22,686 nt of DNA from Pseudomonadota bacterium (GTDB lineage: Bacteria; Pseudomonadota; Alphaproteobacteria; Rhizobiales; Devosiaceae). The stretch's first letter is position 1. The number at the start of each line of letters is the position of its first letter. Under the pieces are notes generated by a model. It had not been told where the DNA came from and did no database searches. It saw only the letters and a list, made by a program, of their open reading frames with translations. This document shows, one piece after another, positions 6,586-13,869 of the stretch. The position numbers were made by a program, and so were the translations under genes. The stretch lies in the NCBI GenBank assembly GCA_023393475.1, contig JAEWLC010000087.1:1-22686 (forward strand). The letters run 5' to 3'.

Positions 6586-7081
6586 GCGCCGAAATCGCAT
6601 TCCCTGGGCGGACGCAGAGCGTCCACTCTCTGCGGCAAGCAACCCGGAGCCCGCCATTCCCGACACCATCCACATTGGCGGCCCGATCCACCTGCCCCTC
6701 GCCGAGCTCGAGATCGACTACATCCGCAGCCCAGGCCCCGGCGGGCAGAACGTCAACAAAGTCGCCTCCGCCGCCCAGTTGCGGTTCGACCTCATGGGCT
6801 CGCCCAGCCTGCCCGAGCCGGTAAAGCTCCGCGCCGCCGCTGCCGCCGGCAGTCGTCTCACCACCGATGGCCGCATCGTCATCACCGCCAACCGCTTCCG
6901 CAACCAGCCGCAGAACCGTGACGACGCCATCGAGCGCCTCGCCGCCCTGCTCCGCGCCGCCCTCACCCCGCCAAAACCCCGCCGCGCCACCCGCCCCACC
7001 CTCGCCTCCAAACGCCGCCGCCTCGAAGGCAAGGCAAAACGCAGCACCATCAAGAGCCTGCGCGGCCGGGTTGATGACTAG
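6584..7081 (+). CDS. arfB: Peptidyl-tRNA hydrolase ArfB (release-factor-like rescue factor)
   Basis: Ribosome rescue factor that hydrolyses peptidyl-tRNA on stalled ribosomes. The GGQ motif SPGPGGQNVNKV is at residues 49-60 of the longest frame. A basic C-terminal tail (TLASKRRRLEGKAKRSTIKS, near the end) is the part that enters the empty mRNA channel in this family. The start is uncertain. The frame has no ATG or GTG before the domain; its only TTG (6584) lies in the T-tract of the previous terminator without a ribosome site. A GGAG (6646-6649) sits 6 nt before an ATT codon at 6656, which would give a 141-aa protein of the usual ArfB length. The stop overlaps that of the convergent gene within CTAG. 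Confidence 0.88.
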   Translation: MRRNRIPWADAERPLSAASNPEPAIPDTIHIGGPIHLPLAELEIDYIRSPGPGGQNVNKVASAAQLRFDLMGSPSLPEPVKLRAAAAAGSRLTTDGRIVITANRFRNQPQNRDDAIERLAALLRAALTPPKPRRATRPTLASKRRRLEGKAKRSTIKSLRGRVDD

Positions 7082-7632
7082 CCGACAGGCGCAGAGACGA
7101 CGGCCTTGGTGAAGCGGCCCATCGCGGAGTTGCAGTAGACCGCCCAGACGATGTCACGGTCGGCGCGTTGCTCGGCTGTCGCAAAACCCGCGTTCGAGTA
7201 CACGCCGCGACAGAAGTCGAGCGCCTCATTGGCCTGACGCCACGTGGCGGAGACGCTGTAGAGGAAGAAGAACGACAACAGGAACGCGAGTGTGTTCACC
7301 GCGATCTTGCCGCTCTGGTCCTTCTTGGCCCCGAGATAGTAGGCGATGTAGCCGCCGAACAGCGAGAACAGCGCCGGCAGCAGCGCCCCGACCACGCTTT
7401 CGCGGCTCGACCCGCCAAGGTGTCCGCAAAGTCCGCCGACCAGCGCAACGAGGAAAATATACGGCGCCGCCCCGCGCACGACCGTCCAGTAAGGCCGCGG
7501 TTCCTTCCCCTTGTCCTCCGCTCGCAGCACGCCATAGATCAGCGTCACGACGACTGCAGTGAGGGCCGACACCAGCACAACGAACCCGACGAACTTCGCG
7601 GCTGTGAGGATCGACTCGATCTCCCAGATCAT
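7078..7632 (-). CDS. Membrane protein of unknown function
   Basis: Unrecognised 184-aa inner-membrane protein with about four hydrophobic segments (roughly 14-34, 57-72, 82-100 and 112-128) and a C-terminal soluble tail containing two cysteines (FCRGVYSN, AVYCNSAMG). The segment around GALLPALFSLFGGYIAYYLG is distinctive, but I cannot place it in a family. Its ATG overlaps the TGA of the upstream secreted-protein gene by 4 nt (ATGA, 7629-7632), so the two are translationally coupled and probably work together. Its TAG stop overlaps the arfB stop in a shared CTAG. Confidence 0.75.
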   Translation of the reverse strand: MIWEIESILTAAKFVGFVVLVSALTAVVVTLIYGVLRAEDKGKEPRPYWTVVRGAAPYIFLVALVGGLCGHLGGSSRESVVGALLPALFSLFGGYIAYYLGAKKDQSGKIAVNTLAFLLSFFFLYSVSATWRQANEALDFCRGVYSNAGFATAEQRADRDIVWAVYCNSAMGRFTKAVVSAPVG

Positions 7633-8129
7633 TCTCCCGCCTCCAGCATGAGTTGGGAAAGGCCCTTGAACTTCGCCGGGTCGGCAAAGAACTGGTCGAC
7701 CTTGAACTGGGGCGTGGCCTTGATCAGAAAGGGCTGGTCGTCGGCATATTGCGGAGCAACCCGGTTCTTGTCGTAGACGACCGCGAAGGACTCATCGACC
7801 GTCATCGTTTCGGCCATGATCTGCGTCCAGTCGAAGTCGGAGTATCCACCCAGCTCCTTGAGCTGGCGAAGGTACTCGGTGACCGGCATGCCATTCGGAT
7901 TTCCCGGTGCGACGGGACCGAAGGTCGGAGTCCCAGACGCAATCTCCCCAAATGTCACTCTCTGGCTAGTGGGGAGAACCAGTGCGCCAGTCCTCTCGAA
8001 ACAGGCGATATAGGCATCGGCCGCGCCTAGCGTCTTCTGTTCGCGATAGACGCTGCTCTCGACCTCGCAAGCCGCCTGCGCCGAACCCGCAATCACAGCC
8101 ATCATCAACGCCGGCGCCAGAAGCCTCAT
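7629..8129 (-). CDS. Secreted protein of unknown function, coupled to a membrane protein
   Basis: Unrecognised 166-aa protein. The ATG at 8127-8129 is chosen because GGAGGGG precedes it by 4-5 nt and a signal peptide follows (MRLLAPALMMAVIAGSAQA, cleavage before ACEV). An open frame continues upstream into the divergent gene but is not coding. The mature part has two cysteines (about 21 and 43), a Pro/Gly-rich middle (SGTPTFGPVAPGNPNGMP) and a C-terminal half with alternating acidic and aromatic residues. Likely periplasmic. It is the first gene of a two-gene unit with the membrane protein at 7078-7632 and is divergent from the gene at 8277. Confidence 0.75.
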   Translation of the reverse strand: MRLLAPALMMAVIAGSAQAACEVESSVYREQKTLGAADAYIACFERTGALVLPTSQRVTFGEIASGTPTFGPVAPGNPNGMPVTEYLRQLKELGGYSDFDWTQIMAETMTVDESFAVVYDKNRVAPQYADDQPFLIKATPQFKVDQFFADPAKFKGLSQLMLEAGE

Positions 8130-8247
8130 CTTGCCCCTCCGATTCCGGGCTAGCTGATGCCAGGGCCGCGACGAGCGACACTTCGGTTCATTACGGATCG
8201 GGCAGTACCGAATGCCCAAACTCCGCCTCAATCTGCATCTCCATATA

Positions 8248-8262
8248 GTTTGCAACGCAAAC
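8248..8262. promoter_or_regulatory. Operator-like palindrome 1 (GTTTGC-AAC-GCAAAC)
   Basis: A perfect 15-bp inverted repeat (6-bp arms, 3-bp centre) lies 15-29 bp before the ATG at 8277. A close copy, GTTTAC-GAT-GCAAAC, lies at 9326-9340 over the start of the cis-prenyltransferase. Both flank the winged-helix regulator gene at 8878, so the regulator itself is the natural candidate to bind them. Binding is inferred. Confidence 0.55.
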
Positions 8263-8276
8263 ACAATGAGTCGCGC

Positions 8277-8888
8277 ATGAACGATCTGGACAAGGCCCTC
8301 GCCGACATCGTCGAGATCAAGAGCCGCCTTGCCCAGTCGACTTCGTTCCGAGGCCTTGGCCCGGCGGCGCTGGCGCTGACCGGCGTCCTTGCCTTCGTCA
8401 TAGCCCTGGCCCAGTCGATCTGGACCGATGGCAGTCCGGCGCCGCTGCCCTACTTCACTGCCTGGGTCGGCACCGCGGTGGCCGCCTCGGCCCTCATCGG
8501 CGCCGAGATGCTGCGCCGCGCCGACCGGCACCATGTCGGGCTCGCCGACCAGATGATCCGCGAGGCTGTGTTGAACTTCGTCCCGGCCGGAGTGGTCGGC
8601 GCTGGTCTCCTCGCCTTCTTCGCCCTCTTCGCCCCCGGCCTGCTCTGGCTGCTGCCCGGCATCTGGCTGCTGCTCGTCAGCCTCGGAATCTTCGCCGCAG
8701 TCCGCTCCCTGCCACCGGCGATGATCCTCGCCGGTGCATGGTACCTATTCGCTGGCTTCGTGGTTCTGCTGCTTGCAGTGCGCGACCAGAACCTGTCGCC
8801 ATGGTACATGGGCCTGCCCTTCACCGTCGGCCAGTTCCTGGTCGCACTGATCGTTCACCGCTCGTCCGAGACACCCGATGCCAACTGA
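8277..8888 (+). CDS. Multi-pass membrane protein paired with a winged-helix regulator
   Basis: A 203-aa inner-membrane protein. The start is taken at ATG 8277, which begins with the soluble segment MNDLDKALADIVEIKSRLA. An upstream in-frame ATG (8157) would run through the promoter and operator. After about 25 residues (ending SFRGLGP) come about six hydrophobic segments between residues 28 and 190. I recall this N-terminal pattern from membrane proteins encoded beside winged-helix regulators, but know no function. The stop overlaps the regulator's ATG by 11 nt, so they are coupled. A tiny out-of-frame reading (ATG 8266, four codons) overlaps the start. The GTTTGC-AAC-GCAAAC palindrome lies directly upstream. 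Confidence 0.75.
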   Translation: MNDLDKALADIVEIKSRLAQSTSFRGLGPAALALTGVLAFVIALAQSIWTDGSPAPLPYFTAWVGTAVAASALIGAEMLRRADRHHVGLADQMIREAVLNFVPAGVVGAGLLAFFALFAPGLLWLLPGIWLLLVSLGIFAAVRSLPPAMILAGAWYLFAGFVVLLLAVRDQNLSPWYMGLPFTVGQFLVALIVHRSSETPDAN

Positions 8889-9264
8889 ACCCGCCCCCTT
8901 CGCCTATGACGGGCTCGACCGAGTCATGCACGAGAAGGCCCGGCTGGGCATCCTGACCTCGCTCGCCGGACACCCGGACGGTCTCTCCTTCAATGATCTG
9001 CTGCGCCTCTGCGGCCTCACCCAGGGCAACATGAGCCGCCACCTGACCGTGCTTGAAGAGGCCGGGCTCGTCGCCATCAGCAAGGGTTTCGAGGCCCGCC
9101 GCCCGCGCACCGATATCCGCCTCACCGCCGAAGGCCGGGCGCGCTTCCTCGATTACCTGTCCGTCCTCGAGCAGGTCATCCGCGACGCCTCTGCCAAAGT
9201 CGAACCGGCTCCCGCCAAGCCCGCCCGCGGCGCCCCCGCCGACGGCTGGTGGAAGACTATCTAG
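8878..9264 (+). CDS. Winged-helix (MarR/ArsR-like) transcriptional regulator
   Basis: A 128-aa DNA-binding protein with one winged helix at about residues 16-95. Segments: HEKARLGILTSLAGH (helix 1), LSFNDLLRLCGLTQGNMSRHLTVLEEAGLV (helix-turn-helix, recognition helix about 47-62), and a wing around RRPRTDIRLTAEGRARF. The C-terminus is Ala/Pro-rich and ends WWKTI. No metal or ligand motif is seen. The gene overlaps the upstream membrane-protein gene by 11 nt. The palindromes at 8248-8262 and 9326-9340 bracket it, so it probably autoregulates its operon and controls the following cis-prenyltransferase. Repressor or activator cannot be told from sequence. Confidence 0.85.
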   Translation: MPTEPAPFAYDGLDRVMHEKARLGILTSLAGHPDGLSFNDLLRLCGLTQGNMSRHLTVLEEAGLVAISKGFEARRPRTDIRLTAEGRARFLDYLSVLEQVIRDASAKVEPAPAKPARGAPADGWWKTI

Positions 9265-9325
9265 CCTCGCTCCACACGCGCATTGACCGTTCGGTCGCAG
9301 TATACGTCCAAAGCACGCCACAAAG

Positions 9326-9340
9326 GTTTACGATGCAAAC
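9326..9340. promoter_or_regulatory. Operator-like palindrome 2 over the uppS-like start codon
   Basis: GTTTAC-GAT-GCAAAC matches the palindrome at 8248-8262 in 11 of 15 positions, with the outer arms nearly unchanged. It contains the ATG (9333-9335) of the cis-prenyltransferase, so a bound protein would sit on the start codon DNA. A second, smaller palindrome, GACCG-TT-CGGTC, lies upstream at 9285-9296. Confidence 0.5.
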
Positions 9341-10001
9341 CAATCCAAGCCATAAACTGCATATCGCGATTATCATGGATGGCAACGGCCGCTGGGCCGA
9401 ATCCCGCGGCATGCCGCGCGCCGCCGGCCATCAGGTGGGCGCCGATTCCGTCCGCGCCATTGTGGCGGCGGCTATCGAACACGGCGTCGGCGCGCTGACG
9501 CTCTACGCCTTCTCGACCTACAACTGGCAGCGTCCCGACGCCGAAGTTTCGGGGCTGATGTCCCTGCTCCGCCACTTCCTCCTCGTCGAGGCACCGGAGC
9601 TCCGCCGCAACGGCGTCCGCATCTCCGTGCTCGGCCGCCGCGACCGGGTGCCCCTCGGCCTCGCCCGCGCCATCACCGCCGCCGAACGCGCCACTCGTGA
9701 TGGCACGCGCCTGCACCTCCGCATCGCCATCGACTACTCGGCCCGCGACGCCATCCTCGCCGCCGCTGCCGACGGCCTCACCGCCGAAGCCATCGCCGAG
9801 CGGCTCGGCACCGAGGATGTGGATTTCCTCATCCGCACCGGCGGCGACCAGCGCCTCTCCGATTTCCTGCTGTGGGAATGCGCCCAGGCCGAGCTCTATT
9901 TCACCCCGATCCAGTGGCCCGATTTCGGCCCGGTCGAGTTCGACACCGCCCTCGCCGATTTCGCCCACCGCACACGCAGCTTCGGCGCCGTGTCCGCCTG
10001 A
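9333..10001 (+). CDS. Divergent undecaprenyl-diphosphate synthase-like cis-prenyltransferase
   Basis: A 222-aa member of the UppS/cis-prenyltransferase family, which condenses isopentenyl diphosphate onto an allylic primer to give polyprenyl diphosphate. The start ATG 9333 is preferred (AAAGG 6 nt upstream; the protein then begins just before the domain) over an upstream in-frame ATG (9249) inside the previous gene. Motifs: IMDGNGRWA (14-22, catalytic Asp16), RAAGHQVGA (29-37), LYAFSTYNWQRP (57-68), DYSARDAIL (134-142), IRTGGDQRLSDFLLWE (167-182). Compared with E. coli UppS, the Mg-binding Glu of RTGGE is Asp172, Asn of the NY motif is Asp134, and Asn of ISN is Asp177. The protein is about 30 residues shorter. 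It is probably a paralog and not the housekeeping enzyme. Confidence 0.85.
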   Translation: MQTNPSHKLHIAIIMDGNGRWAESRGMPRAAGHQVGADSVRAIVAAAIEHGVGALTLYAFSTYNWQRPDAEVSGLMSLLRHFLLVEAPELRRNGVRISVLGRRDRVPLGLARAITAAERATRDGTRLHLRIAIDYSARDAILAAAADGLTAEAIAERLGTEDVDFLIRTGGDQRLSDFLLWECAQAELYFTPIQWPDFGPVEFDTALADFAHRTRSFGAVSA

Positions 10002-10006
10002 CGAAT

Positions 10007-10039
10007 TCGGGCGGAGCCTCCTTCCAGAGCTCCGCCCGA
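10007..10039. terminator. Hairpin between convergent genes
   Basis: TCGGGCGGAGC (10007-10017) pairs perfectly with GCTCCGCCCGA (10029-10039). It starts 6 bp after the uppS-like stop and has no T-tract. Probably serves as a terminator for the uppS-like gene. Confidence 0.5.
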
Positions 10040-10135
10040 CCGCAGCGGCAGGACCCGACATCCCTCGCTAGGCTGACTGCGAGCCTAGGTCGGGGGCCAA
10101 AACCCGGCATTTCACTATTACACGTAACAGCGCGG

Positions 10136-11086
10136 TTACCCGCGAGTGGCGCACAGCACTTCATTGACGCTGCTAACCGTCAGCGCCGGCTGCGGTCCGC
10201 CCGAAATGGTAAACACTTCATCACCAATTGCCGCCACCCCGAGCCCGTGCCGCGCGGTCGGCATCGGCGCCATCGCGCTCCAGCTGTCCGTCGCCGGATC
10301 GTAAGCCTCGGCCTGGGGGAACGTATGCCCGCCAGGGGCCCCCTCCTCGCCGCCGAACACGATGATCCGCCCGTCAACCACCGCCGCGCCGATGCCGCTG
10401 CGCCCGGTCGGCAGCGGCGCGATCGGCGCCCAGCTGTCGGTTGCGGGGTCGTACACCTCGCCGGCATCGAGCAGGAACGTCTGCTCGTCACGCCCGCCGA
10501 ACACATAGATCTTGCCGTCGAGCGCCGCGCCCGCGATGTGGTTGCGCGGCACCTGCATCTCCGCCGCCACGCTCCAGCTGTCGGTCGCAGGATCATAGAC
10601 CTCGTGCGTTGCGACGCTCTTGTCCGTGGTCCCGCCGATCGCATGGATCTTGCCGTCCAGCACCACCGCCACGAGCGCCCCGCGCGGCGCCGAAAGCGGT
10701 GCAACATCGGTTACCGTTCCGGTCGCCGGATCGATCGCCCTCACCCGCGCCGTCGGCCGGTTTCCGGGCGACTCGTAGCCGCCGACGACATAGACCTTGC
10801 CATCGAGCACCACGAGCCCGGTATGGTTCACGTCATGGTCCAGCGGTGCCAGCACCGACCATGCGTCGCCGGCCGGATCGTACTTGAACACCGAGACGAG
10901 GTCCGTCGCCGGATCGTTCGCCATGCCGCCCGCGACATAGATCACGGTCCCGTCCGTCGCCGCGGTGACTTCCGTCCGCTCGCTCGGCAACGGCGCGGCA
11001 TTGCGCCAGGTGTTTGGGGTGCAGGTCTGTGCCAGCGCAGCCGAACTCGTCAGCAGCATCAGGGCAAGGGGCAGCAAAGCGCGCAT
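10136..11086 (-). CDS. Secreted Kelch-repeat beta-propeller protein
   Basis: A 316-aa exported protein. Of two in-frame ATGs (11092 and 11086) the second is chosen because AGGAGG lies 6 nt before it. The signal peptide is MRALLPLALMLLTSSAALA. Six Kelch blades follow, each with a double-Gly motif and a YDPATDSW-type strand: YVAGGMAND, YVVGGYES, HAIGGTTDK, YVFGGRDEQ, IVFGGEEG and TISGGPQP. Cys residues near both ends (TCTP, LCATRG) may clamp the propeller. A function such as carbohydrate or protein binding cannot be read off. It is convergent with the uppS-like gene and followed upstream on the same strand by the DUF2177 gene. Confidence 0.88.
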   Translation of the reverse strand: MRALLPLALMLLTSSAALAQTCTPNTWRNAAPLPSERTEVTAATDGTVIYVAGGMANDPATDLVSVFKYDPAGDAWSVLAPLDHDVNHTGLVVLDGKVYVVGGYESPGNRPTARVRAIDPATGTVTDVAPLSAPRGALVAVVLDGKIHAIGGTTDKSVATHEVYDPATDSWSVAAEMQVPRNHIAGAALDGKIYVFGGRDEQTFLLDAGEVYDPATDSWAPIAPLPTGRSGIGAAVVDGRIIVFGGEEGAPGGHTFPQAEAYDPATDSWSAMAPMPTARHGLGVAAIGDEVFTISGGPQPALTVSSVNEVLCATRG

Positions 11087-11152
11087 CGTCATCCTCCTGC
11101 CCCCAGGCAGGAAAGTTAGCGCGCTACCGCACCAGTGCCAACCCGACGAAGG

Positions 11153-11554
11153 TCAGGGGGCAAGCCACGCCGTCACGAGATACCCCGCCGTCGCTGCGGT
11201 CGCCGTCACGAACGTGCCCCACGCCATGTCGACCAGCGCCAGCTTCAGCGACCAGCCGTTGAGCGTCGACATGTTCGTCATGTCGTAGGTGCCATAGGCC
11301 ACGAGCCCGAGCAGCGCCCCCATCGCCAGCGCCTGCCCCCAGCCGCCGCCACTCAGCGCCGGCACCACCACCAACGCCACGATGCCGACGACATACAGCG
11401 CGTAGAAAGCCCCCGCGTAGCCGAGCTTGGGCTGTTCCAGCAGCAGCGATCCCATTTCGGCCCGGTAGAAGCCGAGCATCCGGCTCAGCCACACGAAATC
11501 CAGCCCGAAAAACACCACCGCCGTCGCCACGTAGGCGATCACGTATTTCAGCAC
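11153..11554 (-). CDS. DUF2177 family membrane protein
   Basis: A 133-aa inner-membrane protein with four hydrophobic segments and the typical DUF2177 pattern: FFGLDFVWLSRMLGFYRAEMG at the N-terminus, FYALYVVGIVALVVVPAL in the middle, then GTYDMTNMSTLNGWS and WGTFVTATAATAGY at the end. Start is GTG (11552-11554) with GGGAG 7 nt upstream. Function unknown. In alphaproteobacteria, members often sit beside FAD oxidoreductase/DUF1365 genes, as here; this gene is divergent from the oxidoreductase, with a shared 115-bp promoter region. Confidence 0.88.
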   Translation of the reverse strand: MLKYVIAYVATAVVFFGLDFVWLSRMLGFYRAEMGSLLLEQPKLGYAGAFYALYVVGIVALVVVPALSGGGWGQALAMGALLGLVAYGTYDMTNMSTLNGWSLKLALVDMAWGTFVTATAATAGYLVTAWLAP

Positions 11555-11574
11555 CTCGATGCTCCCTTTTGACC

Positions 11575-11590
11575 TAACTCGCGGGAGTTA
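11575..11590. promoter_or_regulatory. Operator-like palindrome in the DUF2177/oxidoreductase divergent promoter
   Basis: TAACTC-GCGG-GAGTTA is a perfect 16-bp inverted repeat placed between the two divergent starts (11554 and 11670). A TTGACC hexamer overlaps its left edge on the plus strand. It could allow one regulator to control both genes. No regulator gene is adjacent. Confidence 0.4.
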
Positions 11591-11669
11591 CGAAAAAAAT
11601 CTGCGAAAGGTTGCACCTAAATCGCGCCCCGCTCCGTACCTGCTTCCAACAACAACGAAGAGGTTACTC

Positions 11670-13013
11670 GTGGGTGCGATCTGGTCTGGTGAACATAGGA
11701 AAATCGCGGTTGTCGGCTCCGGCATTGCCGGCCTGTCGGCGGCCTGGCTGCTGGCCAAGCGCTACCCGGTCACGCTGTTCGAACGCGATCGCCGCCTCGG
11801 CGGCCATTCCAACACCGTGACGGTCGACACGCCCGATGGCCCGGTCGCCGTTGACACCGGCTTCATCGTCTTCAACGAGGCCACCTACCCCAACCTCACC
11901 GCCCTGCTCGACCACATCGGCGTTCGCAGCCAGCAGTCCTGCATGTCCTTTGCCGCCTCCATCGCCGGCGGCCGCACAGAGTATTCTAGCGTCAGCGTTA
12001 ACAGCTTCATCGGCCAGCGCCGCAACATCGTCAGCCCGCGCTTCTGGTCGATGGTCAGCGACATCCTGCGCTTCTATCGCGCCGCCCCGCGTCTCCTGAA
12101 GACACCCGCCGACTACGCCGACATCACGCTGGGCGAATACCTCGACACCCACGGCTACACCGATGCCTTCATCGAGGATCACCTGCTGCCCATGGGCGCC
12201 GCCATCTGGTCGACCACCGCTCGCGAAATGCGCGCCTATCCGCTCATCGCCTTCGTGCGCTTCTTCGCCAGCCACGGCCTGCTCGAACTCATCGACCGCC
12301 CGCAGTGGCGGACAATTTCGGGCGGCAGCATCAGCTATGTCGAGCGCCTGTCCGATGGCCTCGTTATCCGCCTCGACAGCCACATCTCGGGCATCCGCCG
12401 CCATCCCGACGGCGTCGACATCATCCACGCCGACGGCCATGTCGAAACCTTCACCGATCTCGTCATCGCCACGCACGCCGACACCGCCCTCAGCCTACTC
12501 GCCGACCCCAGCGAAGACGAGCAGCGCGTCCTCGGCGCCTTCCACTACACCGACAACACCGCGGTCCTCCATTCCGACACCACGCTGATGCCGAAGCGCC
12601 GCCGCGTCTGGGCCAGCTGGAACTATGTCGGCGAACAGACCGATACCAACGACACCCAGCTCTGCGTCACCTACTGGATGAACCGCCTGCAGAAGTTGCC
12701 GACCAAGACCCCGCTCTTCGTCACCCTCAATCCCATCCGCCCGGTCGCCGAAGGCAAGCTGCACCAGGCCATCGCCTACACCCACCCGCTCTTCGACCAC
12801 GCTGCCCTCGCCGCTCAGGATCAGCTCTGGCGCATCCAGGGTAACCGCCGCACCTGGTTCGCCGGCAGCTATTTCGGCCACGGCTTCCACGAGGATGCGC
12901 TGCAGTCCGGTCTCGCCGCCGCCGAAGCCCTCGGTGATGTTCGTCGCCCCTGGGTCGAGCCGGCAGGCGCCTGCCGCATCGCCCGCGCCCCCGCGCTCGA
13001 GCCCGCCGAATGA
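11670..13013 (+). CDS. FAD/NAD(P)-dependent amine-oxidase-like oxidoreductase (COG2907 type)
   Basis: A 447-aa flavoprotein. The start is placed at GTG 11670, with GAAGAGG 6 nt upstream. An ATG at 11559 opens the same frame but would add 37 unrelated residues across the promoter palindrome. The dinucleotide-binding motif is VVGSGIAGLSAAWLL (14-28), ribose-binding acid Glu38 (TLFERD), and GGHSNTV (44-50) follows. The C-terminus has WFAGSYFGHGFHEDALQSGLAAAEALG in the usual place for this group. Relatives are annotated as cyclopropane/unsaturated fatty-acid modifying flavoproteins and accompany DUF1365 proteins. The stop overlaps the DUF1365 start as ATGA (13010-13013), so they are coupled. Confidence 0.9.
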   Translation: MGAIWSGEHRKIAVVGSGIAGLSAAWLLAKRYPVTLFERDRRLGGHSNTVTVDTPDGPVAVDTGFIVFNEATYPNLTALLDHIGVRSQQSCMSFAASIAGGRTEYSSVSVNSFIGQRRNIVSPRFWSMVSDILRFYRAAPRLLKTPADYADITLGEYLDTHGYTDAFIEDHLLPMGAAIWSTTAREMRAYPLIAFVRFFASHGLLELIDRPQWRTISGGSISYVERLSDGLVIRLDSHISGIRRHPDGVDIIHADGHVETFTDLVIATHADTALSLLADPSEDEQRVLGAFHYTDNTAVLHSDTTLMPKRRRVWASWNYVGEQTDTNDTQLCVTYWMNRLQKLPTKTPLFVTLNPIRPVAEGKLHQAIAYTHPLFDHAALAAQDQLWRIQGNRRTWFAGSYFGHGFHEDALQSGLAAAEALGDVRRPWVEPAGACRIARAPALEPAE

Positions 13014-13792
13014 ACTCGGCCATCTACACCGGCGACGTCCACCATGCGCGGCTCCGGCCGCGCCGGCATCGCCTACACTATCGCGTCTTCGCCCTGCTGC
13101 TCGATCTCGACGAGATCTCGCGGCTCACGAACCGCCTCTTCGCCCATAACCGCTTCGCCATCTTCAGCTTCCACGACCGCGACCACGGCGACGGCCAGAC
13201 CGGCGCACTGCGTGCGTGGGTCGAGGCCCGCCTCGCCGAAGCCGGCCTGCCCGAGGCCGCGCACCGCGTCGAAATCCTCTGCTACCCGCGCCTCTTCGGT
13301 TACGTGTTCAATCCGCTCACAGAGTACTTCTGCTACGACCGCTCGGGCACCCTCCGCGCCGTCCTCCACGAAGTCTGCAACACCTATGGCGAGCGCCTCG
13401 TCTACGTTATCCCGGCCGAAAAGAAGCGCGGCCACATCCGCCACTCCGCCCCGAAACTGCACTTCGTCTCGCCCTTCATGCCGATGGATTGCCGCTACGA
13501 TTTCGCCATCCTCCCGCCCGGCGACCGCCTCCGCATCGGCATCGCCGAGTCCGACCCGGAGGGCCCCCTCCTCACCGCCAGCTTCAGCGGCACCCGCCGC
13601 CCCTTCACCGAACGCGAACTGGTCCGCCTCCTCTTCACCTACCCCCTGATGACCCTGAAAATCACCGCCGCCATCCACTGGGAAGCTATCCAGCTCCTCC
13701 TCAAGGGCATCCCCATCCAACCCCACACCCCGTCGCCAAGACGCAGAAGTGCGGTGATCGAACAAAAGCAAAAAGAACCGGCAGAAGTTTAA
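13010..13792 (+). CDS. DUF1365 family protein
   Basis: A 260-aa protein of the DUF1365 family (COG3496). Visible family segments: IYTGDVHHARLRPRRHRLHY (5-24), ILCYPRLFGYVFNPLTEYFCY (about 89-109), VLHEVCNTYGER, KLHFVSPFMPMDCRYDF and IHWEA near the end. The biochemical role is unknown; its constant pairing with the FAD oxidoreductase suggests lipid (fatty-acid) modification. The start overlaps the oxidoreductase stop by 4 nt. In many alphaproteobacteria a cyclopropane-fatty-acid-synthase-like methyltransferase follows directly. Here it is absent: a palindromic repeat and a convergent SDR gene follow instead. Confidence 0.9.
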   Translation: MNSAIYTGDVHHARLRPRRHRLHYRVFALLLDLDEISRLTNRLFAHNRFAIFSFHDRDHGDGQTGALRAWVEARLAEAGLPEAAHRVEILCYPRLFGYVFNPLTEYFCYDRSGTLRAVLHEVCNTYGERLVYVIPAEKKRGHIRHSAPKLHFVSPFMPMDCRYDFAILPPGDRLRIGIAESDPEGPLLTASFSGTRRPFTERELVRLLFTYPLMTLKITAAIHWEAIQLLLKGIPIQPHTPSPRRRSAVIEQKQKEPAEV

Positions 13793-13797
13793 GCCCG

Positions 13798-13869
13798 CCA
13801 TCCTCCCCCGCGGGGCGGGGGAGGTGCCGGCGCGGCCGGCGGAGGGGGCCGCGATCTCTCCGTAGCCCC
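13798..13869. repeat. Intergenic palindromic repeat, short copy
   Basis: CCTCCCCCG (13802-13810) and CGGGGGAGG (13816-13824) form a tight hairpin, followed by TGCCGGCGCGGCCGGCGGAG. The flanks CCATCCTCCCCC, GGGGGAGGTGCCGGC and GAGGGGGCC..TCTCTC..GTAGC are shared with the longer copy at 2084-2219, so this looks like the same element with the centre deleted. It fills the gap between the convergent DUF1365 and SDR genes and may terminate both. Confidence 0.65.
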
